Under the pieces are notes generated by a model, which had not been told where the DNA came from, made no database searches, and worked only from the letters and a program-made list of their open reading frames with translations. From NCBI RefSeq assembly GCF_021531895.1, contig NZ_JAFBIX010000017.1, positions 1-64,000 of the forward strand: a DNA stretch of 64,000 nucleotides. The letters are read 5' to 3'. The stretch is from Faecalicatena contorta (GTDB taxonomy: Bacteria > Bacillota > Clostridia > Lachnospirales > Lachnospiraceae). Each line of letters opens with the position of its first letter. Positions within the stretch are counted from its first letter, which is position 1. Positions 18,359-28,642 of the stretch are shown piece by piece. The position numbers and the translations under genes were made by a program.

Positions 18359-19006
18359 CTATATAAAGTATTCAATCGTTTTTTCTGCGGTCTTCTTCGT
18401 ATCTTCATTAAATATAATAACTGCTTCTCTATCTTCCATCGGACCTAATGCATATAATTCTGTTGTCTCCCGATTAAAACACTGTTCATCTACGATTCGA
18501 TTATATGTAAATGGATGATCATCTACCATCACAATCCCTGCCTCTGTAAATGGCTCTTTCACATAATAAAGAGCAAACATCAGAATCTTTCCATTCAGTG
18601 TTCCAGTCAGTAATACATAATGTGCACACTCAAAATACAGACGAACAACAACCGCACCACCACGGCAAAGAGCATCGTTAATCAGGCTATCTCCTCCAAT
18701 CCATACACTTTTTCCTGAAAGATATTGACTGGAAACTGGCAACTGACCAACTTTTCCGAACCCATTCAGCCAATTACTAAGAAACATCATCGCAGCACTT
18801 GAAGTGCCACTTTTCCCCATAATACCTTCACAATTATAGCAATCCAAACAGTATAACATAATATTTCTTATTACTACTGGCGAGATCTCTTCTCGCGGAA
18901 ACAAAAAGCTAACCGCATCCAGCATTGCAGTTGGTCCGCAGTCATATTCAGACAATTGATAATGAAGTGGATTTTTCAAGATATCGCCTCTTTTCTTATA
19001 ATTCAT
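18359..19006 (-). CDS. C39-like cysteine peptidase family protein
   Basis: Up to 215 residues. HYQLSEYDCGPTAMLDAVSF near the N-terminus supplies the active-site Cys pattern (DCGPTA), and ECAHYVLLTG (about residue 128) supplies the His; an Asp follows in VMVDDHPF. This is the papain-like peptidase_C39-type core without any fused ABC transporter. No signal peptide is seen, so it is probably cytoplasmic. Translation may start at the ATG at 19006 or at a TTG ten codons on, which has AAAGAGG before it. The substrate is unknown. Confidence 0.65.
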   Translation of the reverse strand: MNYKKRGDILKNPLHYQLSEYDCGPTAMLDAVSFLFPREEISPVVIRNIMLYCLDCYNCEGIMGKSGTSSAAMMFLSNWLNGFGKVGQLPVSSQYLSGKSVWIGGDSLINDALCRGGAVVVRLYFECAHYVLLTGTLNGKILMFALYYVKEPFTEAGIVMVDDHPFTYNRIVDEQCFNRETTELYALGPMEDREAVIIFNEDTKKTAEKTIEYFI

Positions 19007-19136
19007 ATCATTTTAATATGAATTATATTATTTGATTTTCTTTCCGTCAAGCCATTTTTCCACACCTATTGACATTTTCAATATCTTCATCTATTATAGT
19101 TCAAATTAGAACAATATTTCAAGGAGAGAGAATCTC

Positions 19137-19303
19137 ATGATTGCTCAATTCTGGGAAAGTCAGTCTCTGATGGACGAAATGCGCAAAGAACTTTTGGTCA
19201 GCTGCTGCTTGAGGATATTTCTCTTGATGACCTTCAGACTTTGAACCGTCTTTTTGCACAGATAGATTATAACATTCATCATTATTTTGAGGAGGAACAT
19301 TAA
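19137..19303 (+). pseudogene. small ORF upstream of TSUP gene, apparently frameshifted
   Basis: An ATG with AAGGAGAGAG upstream starts MIAQFWESQSLMDEMRKEL and then runs to a stop at 19244 through non-protein-like sequence. One frame away, immediately after CTTTT, a plausible acidic tail reads FGQLLLEDISLDDLQTLNRL and ends HHYFEEEH, with its stop overlapping the TSUP start codon (TAATG). Adding one T to the T4 run would join both halves into about 55 residues. This could be a real frameshift, a sequencing error or programmed slippage. The product family is not recognised. Confidence 0.5.
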
Positions 19304-20067
19304 TGCTTACGAAATTTATTGTCTGCTTTATCGCCGGAATCGGTGCAGGACTTGGTACTGGATTTGCCGGTATGAGTGCAGCGGCAGTCATAAGCCCTAT
19401 GTTGATTGCATTTCTTCATATGCCAGCTTATGAGGCAGTTGGAATTGCACTTGCAAGTGACGTCCTGGCAAGTGCAATAAGTGCCTATACTTATGGAAAG
19501 AATAAGAACCTGGATATCAAAAACGGCATTGTCATGATGATATCTGTCTTATGTTTTACGCTGGTCGGAAGTTGGATTGCAAGTCTGATTCCTAACCAGA
19601 CCATGGGAAACTTCTCCATGGTTATGACTTTCCTTCTGGGTGTCAAATTCATTGTAAAACCTGTCATGACTACAAAAGAAAGCATGGAAGCAGTAAGCCC
19701 TCGCAAGCGTTTCATTCAGTCAGTGTTCTGTGGAATTATGATTGGTTTTATCTGTGGATTTATCGGTGCCGGCGGCGGTATGATGATGCTTCTGATACTC
19801 ACCAGTGTTCTTGGATATGAACTGAAGACCGCAGTAGGAACCAGTGTATTCATTATGACGTTTACCGCATTTACCGGTGCAGCCAGTCACATTGCAATTG
19901 GTGGATTTCCAGACCTCTGGTGTCTGGTTTTCTGTGTATTGTCCACCTTACTCTGGGCAAGAATTGCCGCACGGTTCGCCAACAAAGCAAGTGCCGCAAC
20001 CCTCAATCGTGCAACTGGTATCGTATTAGTTATATTAGGTGCCGCAATTATGATCGTCAGCAGATAG
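19303..20067 (+). CDS. TSUP family membrane transporter (TauE/SafE)
   Basis: Encodes 254 residues, mostly hydrophobic, with about seven or eight helices. The repeated GxGxGxG-rich motifs FIAGIGAGLGTGFAGMSAAA and GFICGFIGAGGGMMMLLIL mark the two homologous halves of TSUP proteins, which move sulfite, sulfonates or other organic anions. The substrate cannot be read from sequence. GAGGAGG lies 7 bases before the ATG, and the start overlaps the stop of the small upstream ORF. It converges on glpK with a 16-base gap. Confidence 0.9.
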   Translation: MLTKFIVCFIAGIGAGLGTGFAGMSAAAVISPMLIAFLHMPAYEAVGIALASDVLASAISAYTYGKNKNLDIKNGIVMMISVLCFTLVGSWIASLIPNQTMGNFSMVMTFLLGVKFIVKPVMTTKESMEAVSPRKRFIQSVFCGIMIGFICGFIGAGGGMMMLLILTSVLGYELKTAVGTSVFIMTFTAFTGAASHIAIGGFPDLWCLVFCVLSTLLWARIAARFANKASAATLNRATGIVLVILGAAIMIVSR

Positions 20068-20083
20068 AAGATGATGCAACTAT

Positions 20084-21681
<1,598 letters not shown>

Positions 21682-21735
21682 CTCATCTCGGCACATTCAT
21701 TTAACTATATAAACCATACCATAATGCGACTATTT

Positions 21736-23469
21736 TCACAACTCTTTTTTCAAATTACGCCTCTGCTTAACAGCCCACCCAATCATGACACTTCCAATCA
21801 TAAGGATCAGAATACCGATGCCAATAAAGCACAATTTTTTAACGAAAGATGCCCGAACAGATGGCTTATTTTCTTTCTGTTCCTTCTTTTGCGATGGGAC
21901 AATCTTCTCTCGCATTGGTCTGGTAATCTTCTGAAATGCTGTTTCTTTTGGTACAATATCAAATGAAATCCGTTCTGTTGTCTGATTACCAGCTCTGTCA
22001 TATGCTTTCACAATAATCTCATAATTTCTATATTCCTGAACTGTATATTGATATATCTTACTTCGTGAATTTGTTTTCTGTACCTCTCCGTTGATTCGTA
22101 TTTCTTTAATAAAATCTTCCTGATTAGAGAGTGTAATCTGGAAATCCTTCTCTTCTTCATATGTCTTTTCGTCTTCCAGATTGGAGAACACCACCTGAGG
22201 GGCTGTATGATCAATGACAAAATATGCCTTTGCCGTACCAATATTTCCAGCAGAATCAATTGCTTTTACATCCAAGATATGTCCACCCTCTGCCAATATT
22301 TCTTCTCCTAGATGATACAGCTTCCCATCGAGAGAAACAGAATATGTATAACTGGTAAAGTCCAGAATCCACTCCTCTATTGGATAATTCCAGCAGAAGC
22401 TTTTCAAATACTGTTGATGAAGCCGATCCACATAACGAATCACGGGATTCTCTTTATCAATAATTACCTGCGCTTCATTATTATCTTCATAACCCGCATA
22501 ATCAGCAGCCTTCACTCCTAATTGATAGATTCCATCTTCTGTCAAAAACTGTTTTGCAGAATACTCATTACCACTTTCGACCCAGTCAGTAACTTCCAGC
22601 ACAGTCATATTTCCGGCTGGATCTTTTCGTTTTGCACATGCACTTGCCTTCCTAATCAGATTGTCTTCTGTTACCCGATAAGTCACCTCTACCGGCTGAC
22701 TGGTAATCATGTAATTTTGAATTCCTTCGATCATAGTTTGAGGCGAATGATGATCAATATACAATTTGCAGCTCTTTTCCGTATAATTTCCGGCACGGTC
22801 AGTGACTCCTACAGTCACGTACACCGCTTCTCCTGCAGTAGATTCCAGATGAATACGAAAATCTGCCATAGATTCGCTGGTTCCTCCAAGGACCCGATCA
22901 CCAGATGTACAAGATAACCAGTTAATTTGACTTCCTTGTTCTCCATCTTCAGCCGAAGCTTTCAATACAACTTCTTTCTGATACCATGAATCTTCTCCAC
23001 GGGGCGTTTGCAAGTATAATGTTGGAGCCTTCGTATCAATCAGAAAATCCTTTTCCACTGAGCTTTCTTCCAGTCTGTTTCCTTCTGCATCCTCCATCCA
23101 TACGGACAAATGATTCTTCCCTTCCTGAAATCTCTCTTTTTCAATACTGGCTTTTTCATTTTCCTGACTCAATACTCCTTCCATACTCTGTCCATTACTG
23201 TCCGTAAAACAATACTTGGTCACCCCGACTTTACTTACATGACACAATTCTACTTCTGGTCTGGTAACATAATACCCATTCTTTCCATCTTCTGGCGGAA
23301 TCGCAAGTTGAAACTTTTCAATCTTCTCTTCATTTTCATCTGCAGATTCTTCATCATCAACAAATTCTTCCTCTTTAGCCGATACTACATTGCCCCAAAA
23401 TGACAGCTGACAGTATGACAATCCAAGAATCATCAATCCTATTATTATCCATTTGAATTTCCTACCCAT
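21736..23469 (-). CDS. membrane-anchored surface protein with Ig-like repeats
   Basis: Encodes 577 residues. The start MGRKFKWIIIGLMILGLSYC is a signal or anchor segment, followed by an acidic linker (about 31-50). Four or more Ig-like repeats follow, each ending with a motif like TDRAGNYTEKSCKLYIDHHS, IDSAGNIGTAKAYFVIDHTA or AYDRAGNQT, which is typical of bacterial Ig-like (Big_3-type) surface domains. The C-terminus has one membrane helix (LCFIGIGILILMIGSVMIGW) and a basic tail, so the body faces outside. It overlaps the pseudokinase gene upstream by 25 bases, suggesting the two products act together. Confidence 0.8.
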   Translation of the reverse strand: MGRKFKWIIIGLMILGLSYCQLSFWGNVVSAKEEEFVDDEESADENEEKIEKFQLAIPPEDGKNGYYVTRPEVELCHVSKVGVTKYCFTDSNGQSMEGVLSQENEKASIEKERFQEGKNHLSVWMEDAEGNRLEESSVEKDFLIDTKAPTLYLQTPRGEDSWYQKEVVLKASAEDGEQGSQINWLSCTSGDRVLGGTSESMADFRIHLESTAGEAVYVTVGVTDRAGNYTEKSCKLYIDHHSPQTMIEGIQNYMITSQPVEVTYRVTEDNLIRKASACAKRKDPAGNMTVLEVTDWVESGNEYSAKQFLTEDGIYQLGVKAADYAGYEDNNEAQVIIDKENPVIRYVDRLHQQYLKSFCWNYPIEEWILDFTSYTYSVSLDGKLYHLGEEILAEGGHILDVKAIDSAGNIGTAKAYFVIDHTAPQVVFSNLEDEKTYEEEKDFQITLSNQEDFIKEIRINGEVQKTNSRSKIYQYTVQEYRNYEIIVKAYDRAGNQTTERISFDIVPKETAFQKITRPMREKIVPSQKKEQKENKPSVRASFVKKLCFIGIGILILMIGSVMIGWAVKQRRNLKKEL

Positions 23470-24935
23470 ACTTCCTCACCTTCTATTCGAATCTCGTATT
23501 CCTGTTGCAATTTTTGAAACTCTTCATTCTCTAGAATCTCTGGAACTTTTCGCATATATTCCTGCACTGTCTGAGCGCAGAAGCTACGGTCAACGGATGA
23601 ATCTTTGCATATGAGTCGGATATGCAATAGTCTAAGTTCAACAGAATCCTCCAATTCTTCAATTCCCTGAACACAAGTATCTAACGCCATATCTTTTTCT
23701 TCACAAGATTCATATAACATTGCTATCTTTTTGTATAACTCTTCTCTCTTATAGACATCTGTTTCTAATTCCATAACTCCTTCATATAGTTCTGCCGCCT
23801 CCTTTACTTTATCCAACGTTTCACAGGAAGAAGCCATATATTCTTTTACCTCTTTTTCCCCCTCTTTTCCAATATGTTCTTGCTCCAGATATTGGTTTCC
23901 AAGACGCAGAATATTCTCTGCCGCCTGCTCACCAGTTAACATTCCATATCCACGGATCAGGCACTGGCAGTATTGGTCTGCTTTCTCCTGAATCATACTT
24001 TCTTCCAGACTTTTCAGATGATTCTTAAGTGCGGTTCGGTTTATTTCTGATTTTTCGTTTTCCACAGCCTTTATGATTACTTCCAGATCTTTTGCTTGTT
24101 CATCTTCTTTTTTTATTTTTTCAAGATATTCCAGGCTTTTTTTACAATCATTTAGTTCTAAAAAATACTCAAATGCCAGATCACGATATGCATTTTGAAT
24201 CTCCTTTTTTTCAGATACATTTTCCTCCTTTGGTTCTTCAACTGTAGTAATAGCTGCCTTCTTGCCTTGATCTTTTTCTTTGGAAAATGCAATCATACAT
24301 ACAGACGCAATTATAATTATTACCCCTGCAGCAAAAAAGAACTTTGTTCTTCTGCTGTATGTCCGCTTTGTTTTTTCCTTCATGATTGGGATATGTTTTC
24401 GAATTTCTGATACATTTTGATATGATTTCTTGGACTGCCTCTTTAGGCATCTCGATATGATTTTCTGAAATTTCTTTTCTTCTTTTTTCGTCAAAGGTGG
24501 ATCTGGCTCTGAGACGGCGAGCAGATACTGTATTGTCCTTCCAAATCCATAAATATCCAGACTTATGCTTGCTTTTTGATAATACGGTTCTTCCGCCGGA
24601 AGAAAATATTCTCGCACCACCCTTCTTCGCATAAACCGAAGCATCTCTTCATTGGATTGCGCCTCAAAATCTAAAAAATATAGGTCTCCTTCCTCTGTGA
24701 TAACAACACTATATGGATTCACATACTGATAAAACGGCTTTTTTCGACACTTATGAATCATTCCCAGCTGTTTTGCAATCATTTGAACCCACCCCAGCAA
24801 CCGTTCTTTTGAGACATGTGGATGATATCTCAACCAATTCGCCAGTATTCTGCCATCCACATACTCCGAGCTGATATAACAGGTCTGTCCATGCTCAACC
24901 AGACGCAGCACATCATAGCCCTCTTTTGGTACCAC
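23445..24935 (-). CDS. membrane pseudokinase with C-terminal helical (TPR-like) region
   Basis: Encodes 496 residues from a GTG start with GAGGTGAT just upstream. Residues 20-175 look like the C-lobe of a protein kinase: SEYVDGRILANWL (hinge), YQYVNPYSVVITEEG in place of HRDxKPxN, and LYFLDFEAQ in place of DFG. The N-lobe with the glycine loop and Lys is missing, and the catalytic Asp is replaced, so it should be inactive as a kinase. One membrane helix (about 208-225) precedes a largely helical extracytoplasmic part that resembles tetratricopeptide repeats. The topology recalls EssB-like pseudokinases of type VII secretion, but no other secretion gene is present. The 277-base stretch upstream carries only the PPi-PFK terminator. 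Confidence 0.65.
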   Translation of the reverse strand: MVPKEGYDVLRLVEHGQTCYISSEYVDGRILANWLRYHPHVSKERLLGWVQMIAKQLGMIHKCRKKPFYQYVNPYSVVITEEGDLYFLDFEAQSNEEMLRFMRRRVVREYFLPAEEPYYQKASISLDIYGFGRTIQYLLAVSEPDPPLTKKEEKKFQKIISRCLKRQSKKSYQNVSEIRKHIPIMKEKTKRTYSRRTKFFFAAGVIIIIASVCMIAFSKEKDQGKKAAITTVEEPKEENVSEKKEIQNAYRDLAFEYFLELNDCKKSLEYLEKIKKEDEQAKDLEVIIKAVENEKSEINRTALKNHLKSLEESMIQEKADQYCQCLIRGYGMLTGEQAAENILRLGNQYLEQEHIGKEGEKEVKEYMASSCETLDKVKEAAELYEGVMELETDVYKREELYKKIAMLYESCEEKDMALDTCVQGIEELEDSVELRLLHIRLICKDSSVDRSFCAQTVQEYMRKVPEILENEEFQKLQQEYEIRIEGEEVWVGNSNG

Positions 24936-25161
24936 TTACATCACCTCATCTTCCTATAAAATTACCTGTTCTCTTGGATAAATATCTGAATAAGATTAAG
25001 AGAATAAAACTAAGAGAATAAAATAGATTCTTTCGAATTATAGAGTGATTCATATATTACTGGATTCTTTTCCAAAAAGCAAGTACTTTTGCCATATTTT
25101 AAGAAACATTTCGAAGCCTACAGGACTTTCTATCGGAAGCTTTCTCCAAATGGATAGTTGC

Positions 25162-25200
25162 AAAAAGGATGCCTGTCACCTTATTTTGTAGCAGGCATCC
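25162..25200 (-). terminator. intrinsic terminator after PPi-PFK gene
   Basis: On the minus strand GGATGCCTG pairs with CAGGCATCC and is followed by TTTTTG, 12 bases after the stop of the phosphofructokinase gene. Confidence 0.9.
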
Positions 25201-25212
25201 TCATTCCTTCTT

Positions 25213-26466
25213 TTATTTTGTTCTGTGGCTTAATTCCTTCGGTGTATACAGATGTCTTGGAATACCATCTACCATAACCGGTGATACATCTCCCTGAATC
25301 AGCGGTCTTACATAAGAAATAAATTCATTGGTTACATAAGTACCTTCTTCATTTACCCACTCTCTTGGAACAAGCTTCTCATCGTTAGCGATCTTGTGAA
25401 CGTCTTTCACTTCTGTTCCACACTGATATGGATCATCAGATAATCTCTGAAGAACAACCATCTTACCGGAATCTCCTTCATCTGCTGCCTTAACAGCTGC
25501 ACCGCCTACCTGGTATGCTTCCAGAATATCTACACGGGATGCTGCATGAGAAGCAGAACGCTGTAATGTACTCAGCTCGATCGCACGAGTCTTACATCCC
25601 ATCTCACCTGCGATGAAGCTTGCAAGATATGATGCTGTTCCTGATAACTGCTTGTGTCCAAATGCATCAACGAAGTCAATGCTGTTACCCAATTCACATA
25701 CATATCTTCCATCAGCAATACGGATACCTTCTGATACTGCGACTACGATGGATGTCTTCTTCTTCAGAAGAGCCTTTACTTTTGCGCTGAATTTCTGAAG
25801 ATCAAATGTAATCTCCGGCAGATATACCAGATCAGGACCTTCGCAGTCTTCACCCATTGACAAAGCTGTAGCACCAGTCAGCCAACCGGCATTACGTCCC
25901 ATAATCTCTACGATCGTAACAATACCTTTTTCATATTCCAGACAGAAGCTGTCACGGATAATCTCTTTCATTGAAGTACCAATATACTTCGCTGCACTTC
26001 CATATCCAGGTGTATGATCTGTAAGTGCAAGGTCATTATCGATTGTCTTCGGGCATCCGATGAATCTTGTCGGGAAACCTGTAATAATTGCATAATCAGA
26101 CAACTTCTTGATGGTGTCCATAGAATCATTTCCACCAATATAAATAAATGCTTCAATATCTAATTTTTCAAGAATTGCAAAGATCTTATCATATACTTCA
26201 CGGTTCTCATGAATCTCTGGCAGTTTATAGCGGCATGACCCCAAAAATGCCGCCGGTGTTCTTTTCAATAATTCTGCATCCAATTCGGTCTTGATATGAT
26301 CAGAAAGATCGATATACTTCTCTTGTAATAATCCTTCTACTCCATGAAGCATACCATACACTTTCTTAGCTCCACGATCTTTCGCAGTACGATAAACTCC
26401 TGCAAGACTTGAGTTAATCGCTGCTGTAGGGCCTCCTGACTGTCCTACGATAACATTTCTTTCCAT
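25213..26466 (-). CDS. 6-phosphofructokinase, pyrophosphate-type
   Basis: Encodes 417 residues. Conserved blocks are VGQSGGPTAAINSSLAGV, IYIGGNDSMDT, GCPKTIDNDLALTDHTPGYG and EIMGRNAGWLTG. The residue after GGN is Asp and the TIDND motif is preceded by Lys (PKTIDND); both are the pattern of PPi-dependent enzymes, in contrast to Gly residues of the ATP type. It catalyses reversible phosphorylation of fructose-6-phosphate with pyrophosphate in glycolysis. A good ribosome site (AAGGAAGGG) precedes the ATG, and a terminator follows; it is monocistronic. Confidence 0.92.
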   Translation of the reverse strand: MERNVIVGQSGGPTAAINSSLAGVYRTAKDRGAKKVYGMLHGVEGLLQEKYIDLSDHIKTELDAELLKRTPAAFLGSCRYKLPEIHENREVYDKIFAILEKLDIEAFIYIGGNDSMDTIKKLSDYAIITGFPTRFIGCPKTIDNDLALTDHTPGYGSAAKYIGTSMKEIIRDSFCLEYEKGIVTIVEIMGRNAGWLTGATALSMGEDCEGPDLVYLPEITFDLQKFSAKVKALLKKKTSIVVAVSEGIRIADGRYVCELGNSIDFVDAFGHKQLSGTASYLASFIAGEMGCKTRAIELSTLQRSASHAASRVDILEAYQVGGAAVKAADEGDSGKMVVLQRLSDDPYQCGTEVKDVHKIANDEKLVPREWVNEEGTYVTNEFISYVRPLIQGDVSPVMVDGIPRHLYTPKELSHRTK

Positions 26467-26550
26467 AAACTAGTTCCCTTCCTTCCTTAAAATTGCTGTC
26501 GATATTATTATTTTAGTATATTTCAACATAAATGTCTACAAAAAATCTGG

Positions 26551-26706
26551 TTATTTATGCAGATTTACAACTGCTTCATTCTGAGCATAGATATATCCCT
26601 TCATACATCCGTTTCCTGTCACATCTACAACCTCATCATCTTCAATCTCAACCTCCATTTGACACTGATTGTTACAGACTGCACAGTTTATCTTTATTTT
26701 TTCCAT
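26551..26706 (-). CDS. DUF1667-like mini-protein with four Cys
   Basis: Encodes 51 residues, with AGGAGG before the ATG. The sequence has CAVCNNQC near residues 8-15, then VTGNGCMKGYIYAQNEAV. This is the N-terminal pattern of DUF1667 (CxVCPxGC...VtGNxCxRGxxYA), a small iron-sulfur-type domain resembling the 4Fe-4S part of molybdopterin oxidoreductases. Typical DUF1667 proteins are about 120 residues, so this is a half-length form. In many Firmicutes DUF1667 follows glpA-type dehydrogenases, which are not adjacent here. It is followed within 70 bases by nothing coding on this strand. Confidence 0.75.
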   Translation of the reverse strand: MEKIKINCAVCNNQCQMEVEIEDDEVVDVTGNGCMKGYIYAQNEAVVNLHK

Positions 26707-26773
26707 TTCATTTCCTCCTGATAACATTATTATAAAATTTGAAAACCGTGTCACATACATTTTCAGTATATAA

Positions 26774-26807
26774 CAAAAAAACCTCTTACAAAACTCTGCA
26801 AGAGGTT
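26774..26807 (-). terminator. terminator of tRNA-Arg
   Basis: On the minus strand AACCTCTT...AAGAGGTT is followed by TTTTTTGTT, directly after the tRNA 3' end. Confidence 0.9.
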
Positions 26808-26813
26808 GAAAAC

Positions 26814-26886
26814 GTGGGCGAGAGGATTCGAACCCCCGACCTTTTGGTCCGTAGCCAAACGCTCTATCCAGCTGAGCTACGCCCAC
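26814..26886 (-). tRNA. tRNA-Arg (anticodon ACG)
   Basis: A 73-base cloverleaf on the minus strand: acceptor GTGGGCG/CGCCCAC, D-arm CTCAGCTGGATAGAG, anticodon loop around CTACGGA with ACG, and T-loop GGTTCGAATCC. The CCA end is not encoded. Confidence 0.96.
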
Positions 26887-27058
26887 ACAACTATGAATCA
26901 TTTTCACAGCAAAATAAATTATATCCTAGTCTCTCTACATTGTCAACATTTATTTTGATTTTTTTGTTTTTTTCTTTTTATTTTTTTCTCATTCCTTTTC
27001 AAAACTAACTTATTAGTGTTACTATAAACCCATGAATATTAAGGAAGGTTTACATATT

Positions 27059-27913
27059 ATGACAAAAAAAATAGCTGTTATTAATGACTTATCAGGATTT
27101 GGCCGTTGCTCTTTGACGGCTGCAATATCTGTTCTATCTGCTATGGGCGTGCAGGCCTGCCCGCTTCCCACGGCAATATTGACCGCACAGACAGAATATC
27201 CCAGTTATTACTGCGATGATTATACAGATAAGATGGAATATTTTCGTTCAGAATGGGAAAAGATGGGGCAACATTTTGATGGAATCTACACTGGATATGT
27301 TGCCAGTGTAGCGCAGATCAACCAGATTTTTCGCTTTATTGATACCTTTGATACCCCTGATACCTTTCTTCTAGTGGATCCAGTCATGGGGGATGACGGA
27401 CAGACCTATTCCATGTATACCCCTTCTTTATTAAAACAAATGCAGCTACTGGTACAAAGAGCCGATATCATCACTCCGAATCTCACAGAATTATGTCTGT
27501 TGACCGACGCCAATTATCAAAACATAACCCATATGAAAGATTCTGATGAACTGTTTTCCACGATTCAAGAGCTTGGGCAGCAGCTCTGTAAAACCGGACC
27601 ACAGAACATTATCGTTACCGGAATACATTTCCAGAAAGATGATAATACAAAAGCAATAGGGAACCTCTATATCACCGCAAAAGATTCCTTTCTTGTTTCT
27701 TTTCCCTACATTGGTGGAAGCTACTCTGGGACTGGCGACCTCTTTGCTTCTTGCATTGCCGGCGGAGTTGCAAGAGGCGATTCCATTGCTGACGCAATTC
27801 AGCTGGCCGGAGAATTTCTAGAACTTGCACTTGCCGATTCCGTAAAAGAGCAGGTTCCATGCAACGATGGGGTAAATTATGAACAATTTCTTTGTCATTT
27901 GGGTACAGGGTAA
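27059..27913 (+). CDS. pyridoxal/pyridoxamine kinase (PdxK/PdxY-like)
   Basis: About 284 residues. Ribokinase-fold signatures are INDLSGFGRCSLTAAISVLS at the start, LLVDPVMGDDGQTY (about 108-121), ADIITPNLTELCLLT and the catalytic GGSYSGTGDLFAS with Asp. The pattern matches PdxY/PdxK-type kinases that phosphorylate pyridoxal in B6 salvage. AAGGAAGG lies 10 bases before the ATG at 27059; a longer frame starts at 27032 within the ribosome site region. Monocistronic, followed by a perfect palindrome. Confidence 0.9.
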   Translation: MTKKIAVINDLSGFGRCSLTAAISVLSAMGVQACPLPTAILTAQTEYPSYYCDDYTDKMEYFRSEWEKMGQHFDGIYTGYVASVAQINQIFRFIDTFDTPDTFLLVDPVMGDDGQTYSMYTPSLLKQMQLLVQRADIITPNLTELCLLTDANYQNITHMKDSDELFSTIQELGQQLCKTGPQNIIVTGIHFQKDDNTKAIGNLYITAKDSFLVSFPYIGGSYSGTGDLFASCIAGGVARGDSIADAIQLAGEFLELALADSVKEQVPCNDGVNYEQFLCHLGTG

Positions 27914-27940
27914 AATTCATTTGGGTACACCACATTTTTT

Positions 27941-27983
27941 AATTGGGGACGTAGTACTTTTGCAAAGTACTACGTCCCCAATT
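27941..27983. repeat. perfect 20-bp palindrome (REP/terminator-like)
   Basis: AATTGGGGACGTAGTACTTT is followed by a 3-base loop (TGC) and its exact reverse complement. It lies 28 bases after the pyridoxal kinase stop and could end that transcript, although only TTTATG follows. GGGGAC-type palindromes of this size are reminiscent of REP-like elements mobilised by IS200-type transposases. A 12-base direct repeat CATTTGGGTACA overlaps the end of the kinase gene (27896 and 27918). Confidence 0.75.
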
Positions 27984-28311
27984 TATGTTTTTCTTAAGAA
28001 ACTTTATAAACTTTTCCAGTTCTTGACATATTCCCGTCACATTTCACTTATATAATAAAGATATCAATTAAAGAAGACGGTGGTTGTGCTTTTATTATCA
28101 TAGGGTATGGTTACCGGACTTCGCCTAACAATTAGTAAAATTTATATAGATTTTTTTCATCCCCCTCCAATGGCTAGTGCACATGTGCTGGCCTCTTTCC
28201 TTTTTCTAAACGTTTTTCAGATTAGGTATTCCATCTTTCTGTCATTTTATGCTATAATAGAAAAAGCGCACCGATATATGCGTACTTTCTATTCATAGAA
28301 AGAATTATTAT
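27984..28311. other. intergenic stretch with tRNA promoter
   Basis: No convincing gene is seen; one 63-codon frame lacks a ribosome site and protein-like composition. At 28250-28258 TGCTATAAT forms an extended -10 element placed to drive tRNA-Ser, with no good -35. Confidence 0.5.
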
Positions 28312-28397
28312 GCAGCAGTGGTCGAGTTGGCTGATGGCATCTGCCTCGAAAGCAGAAGAGCCGCAAGGCTCCGGGGGTTCAAATCCCTCCTGCTGCG
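28312..28397 (+). tRNA. tRNA-Ser (anticodon CGA)
   Basis: An 86-base class II tRNA: acceptor GCAGCAG/CTGCTGC, anticodon stem TCTGC/GCAGA with loop CTCGAAA (CGA), a long variable arm (AGAGCCGCAAGGCTC) and T-loop GGTTCAAATCC. Confidence 0.96.
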
Positions 28398-28424
28398 TTT
28401 TCACTATTGTTTATATGGAATATT

Positions 28425-28470
28425 TGGACTTCATATCTCAGGATTCTGTAAGATATGAAGTCCATTTTTT
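28425..28470 (+). terminator. terminator after tRNA-Ser
   Basis: TGGACTTCATATCT pairs with AGATATGAAGTCCA and is followed by TTTTTT. Confidence 0.9.
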
Positions 28471-28642
28471 GTCCATATATTCCTTCTTTTTTCTTTATAC
28501 AATCTTAATGCCAGACTTCATGCCCTAATGCATATTTTATGGAACTGGTGCGAAAATATACTGAAAGAAAGTGTCGGTAAAACTGACGCGCACACCATTG
28601 TTTTATTTTATTTTGGTGTATTTAAGGAGCTGGCATAGATAC

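Noticed and set aside
28107-28298. 63-codon frame upstream of tRNA-Ser
   Set aside because: No ribosome site, and the frame includes the tRNA promoter region; composition is not protein-like.
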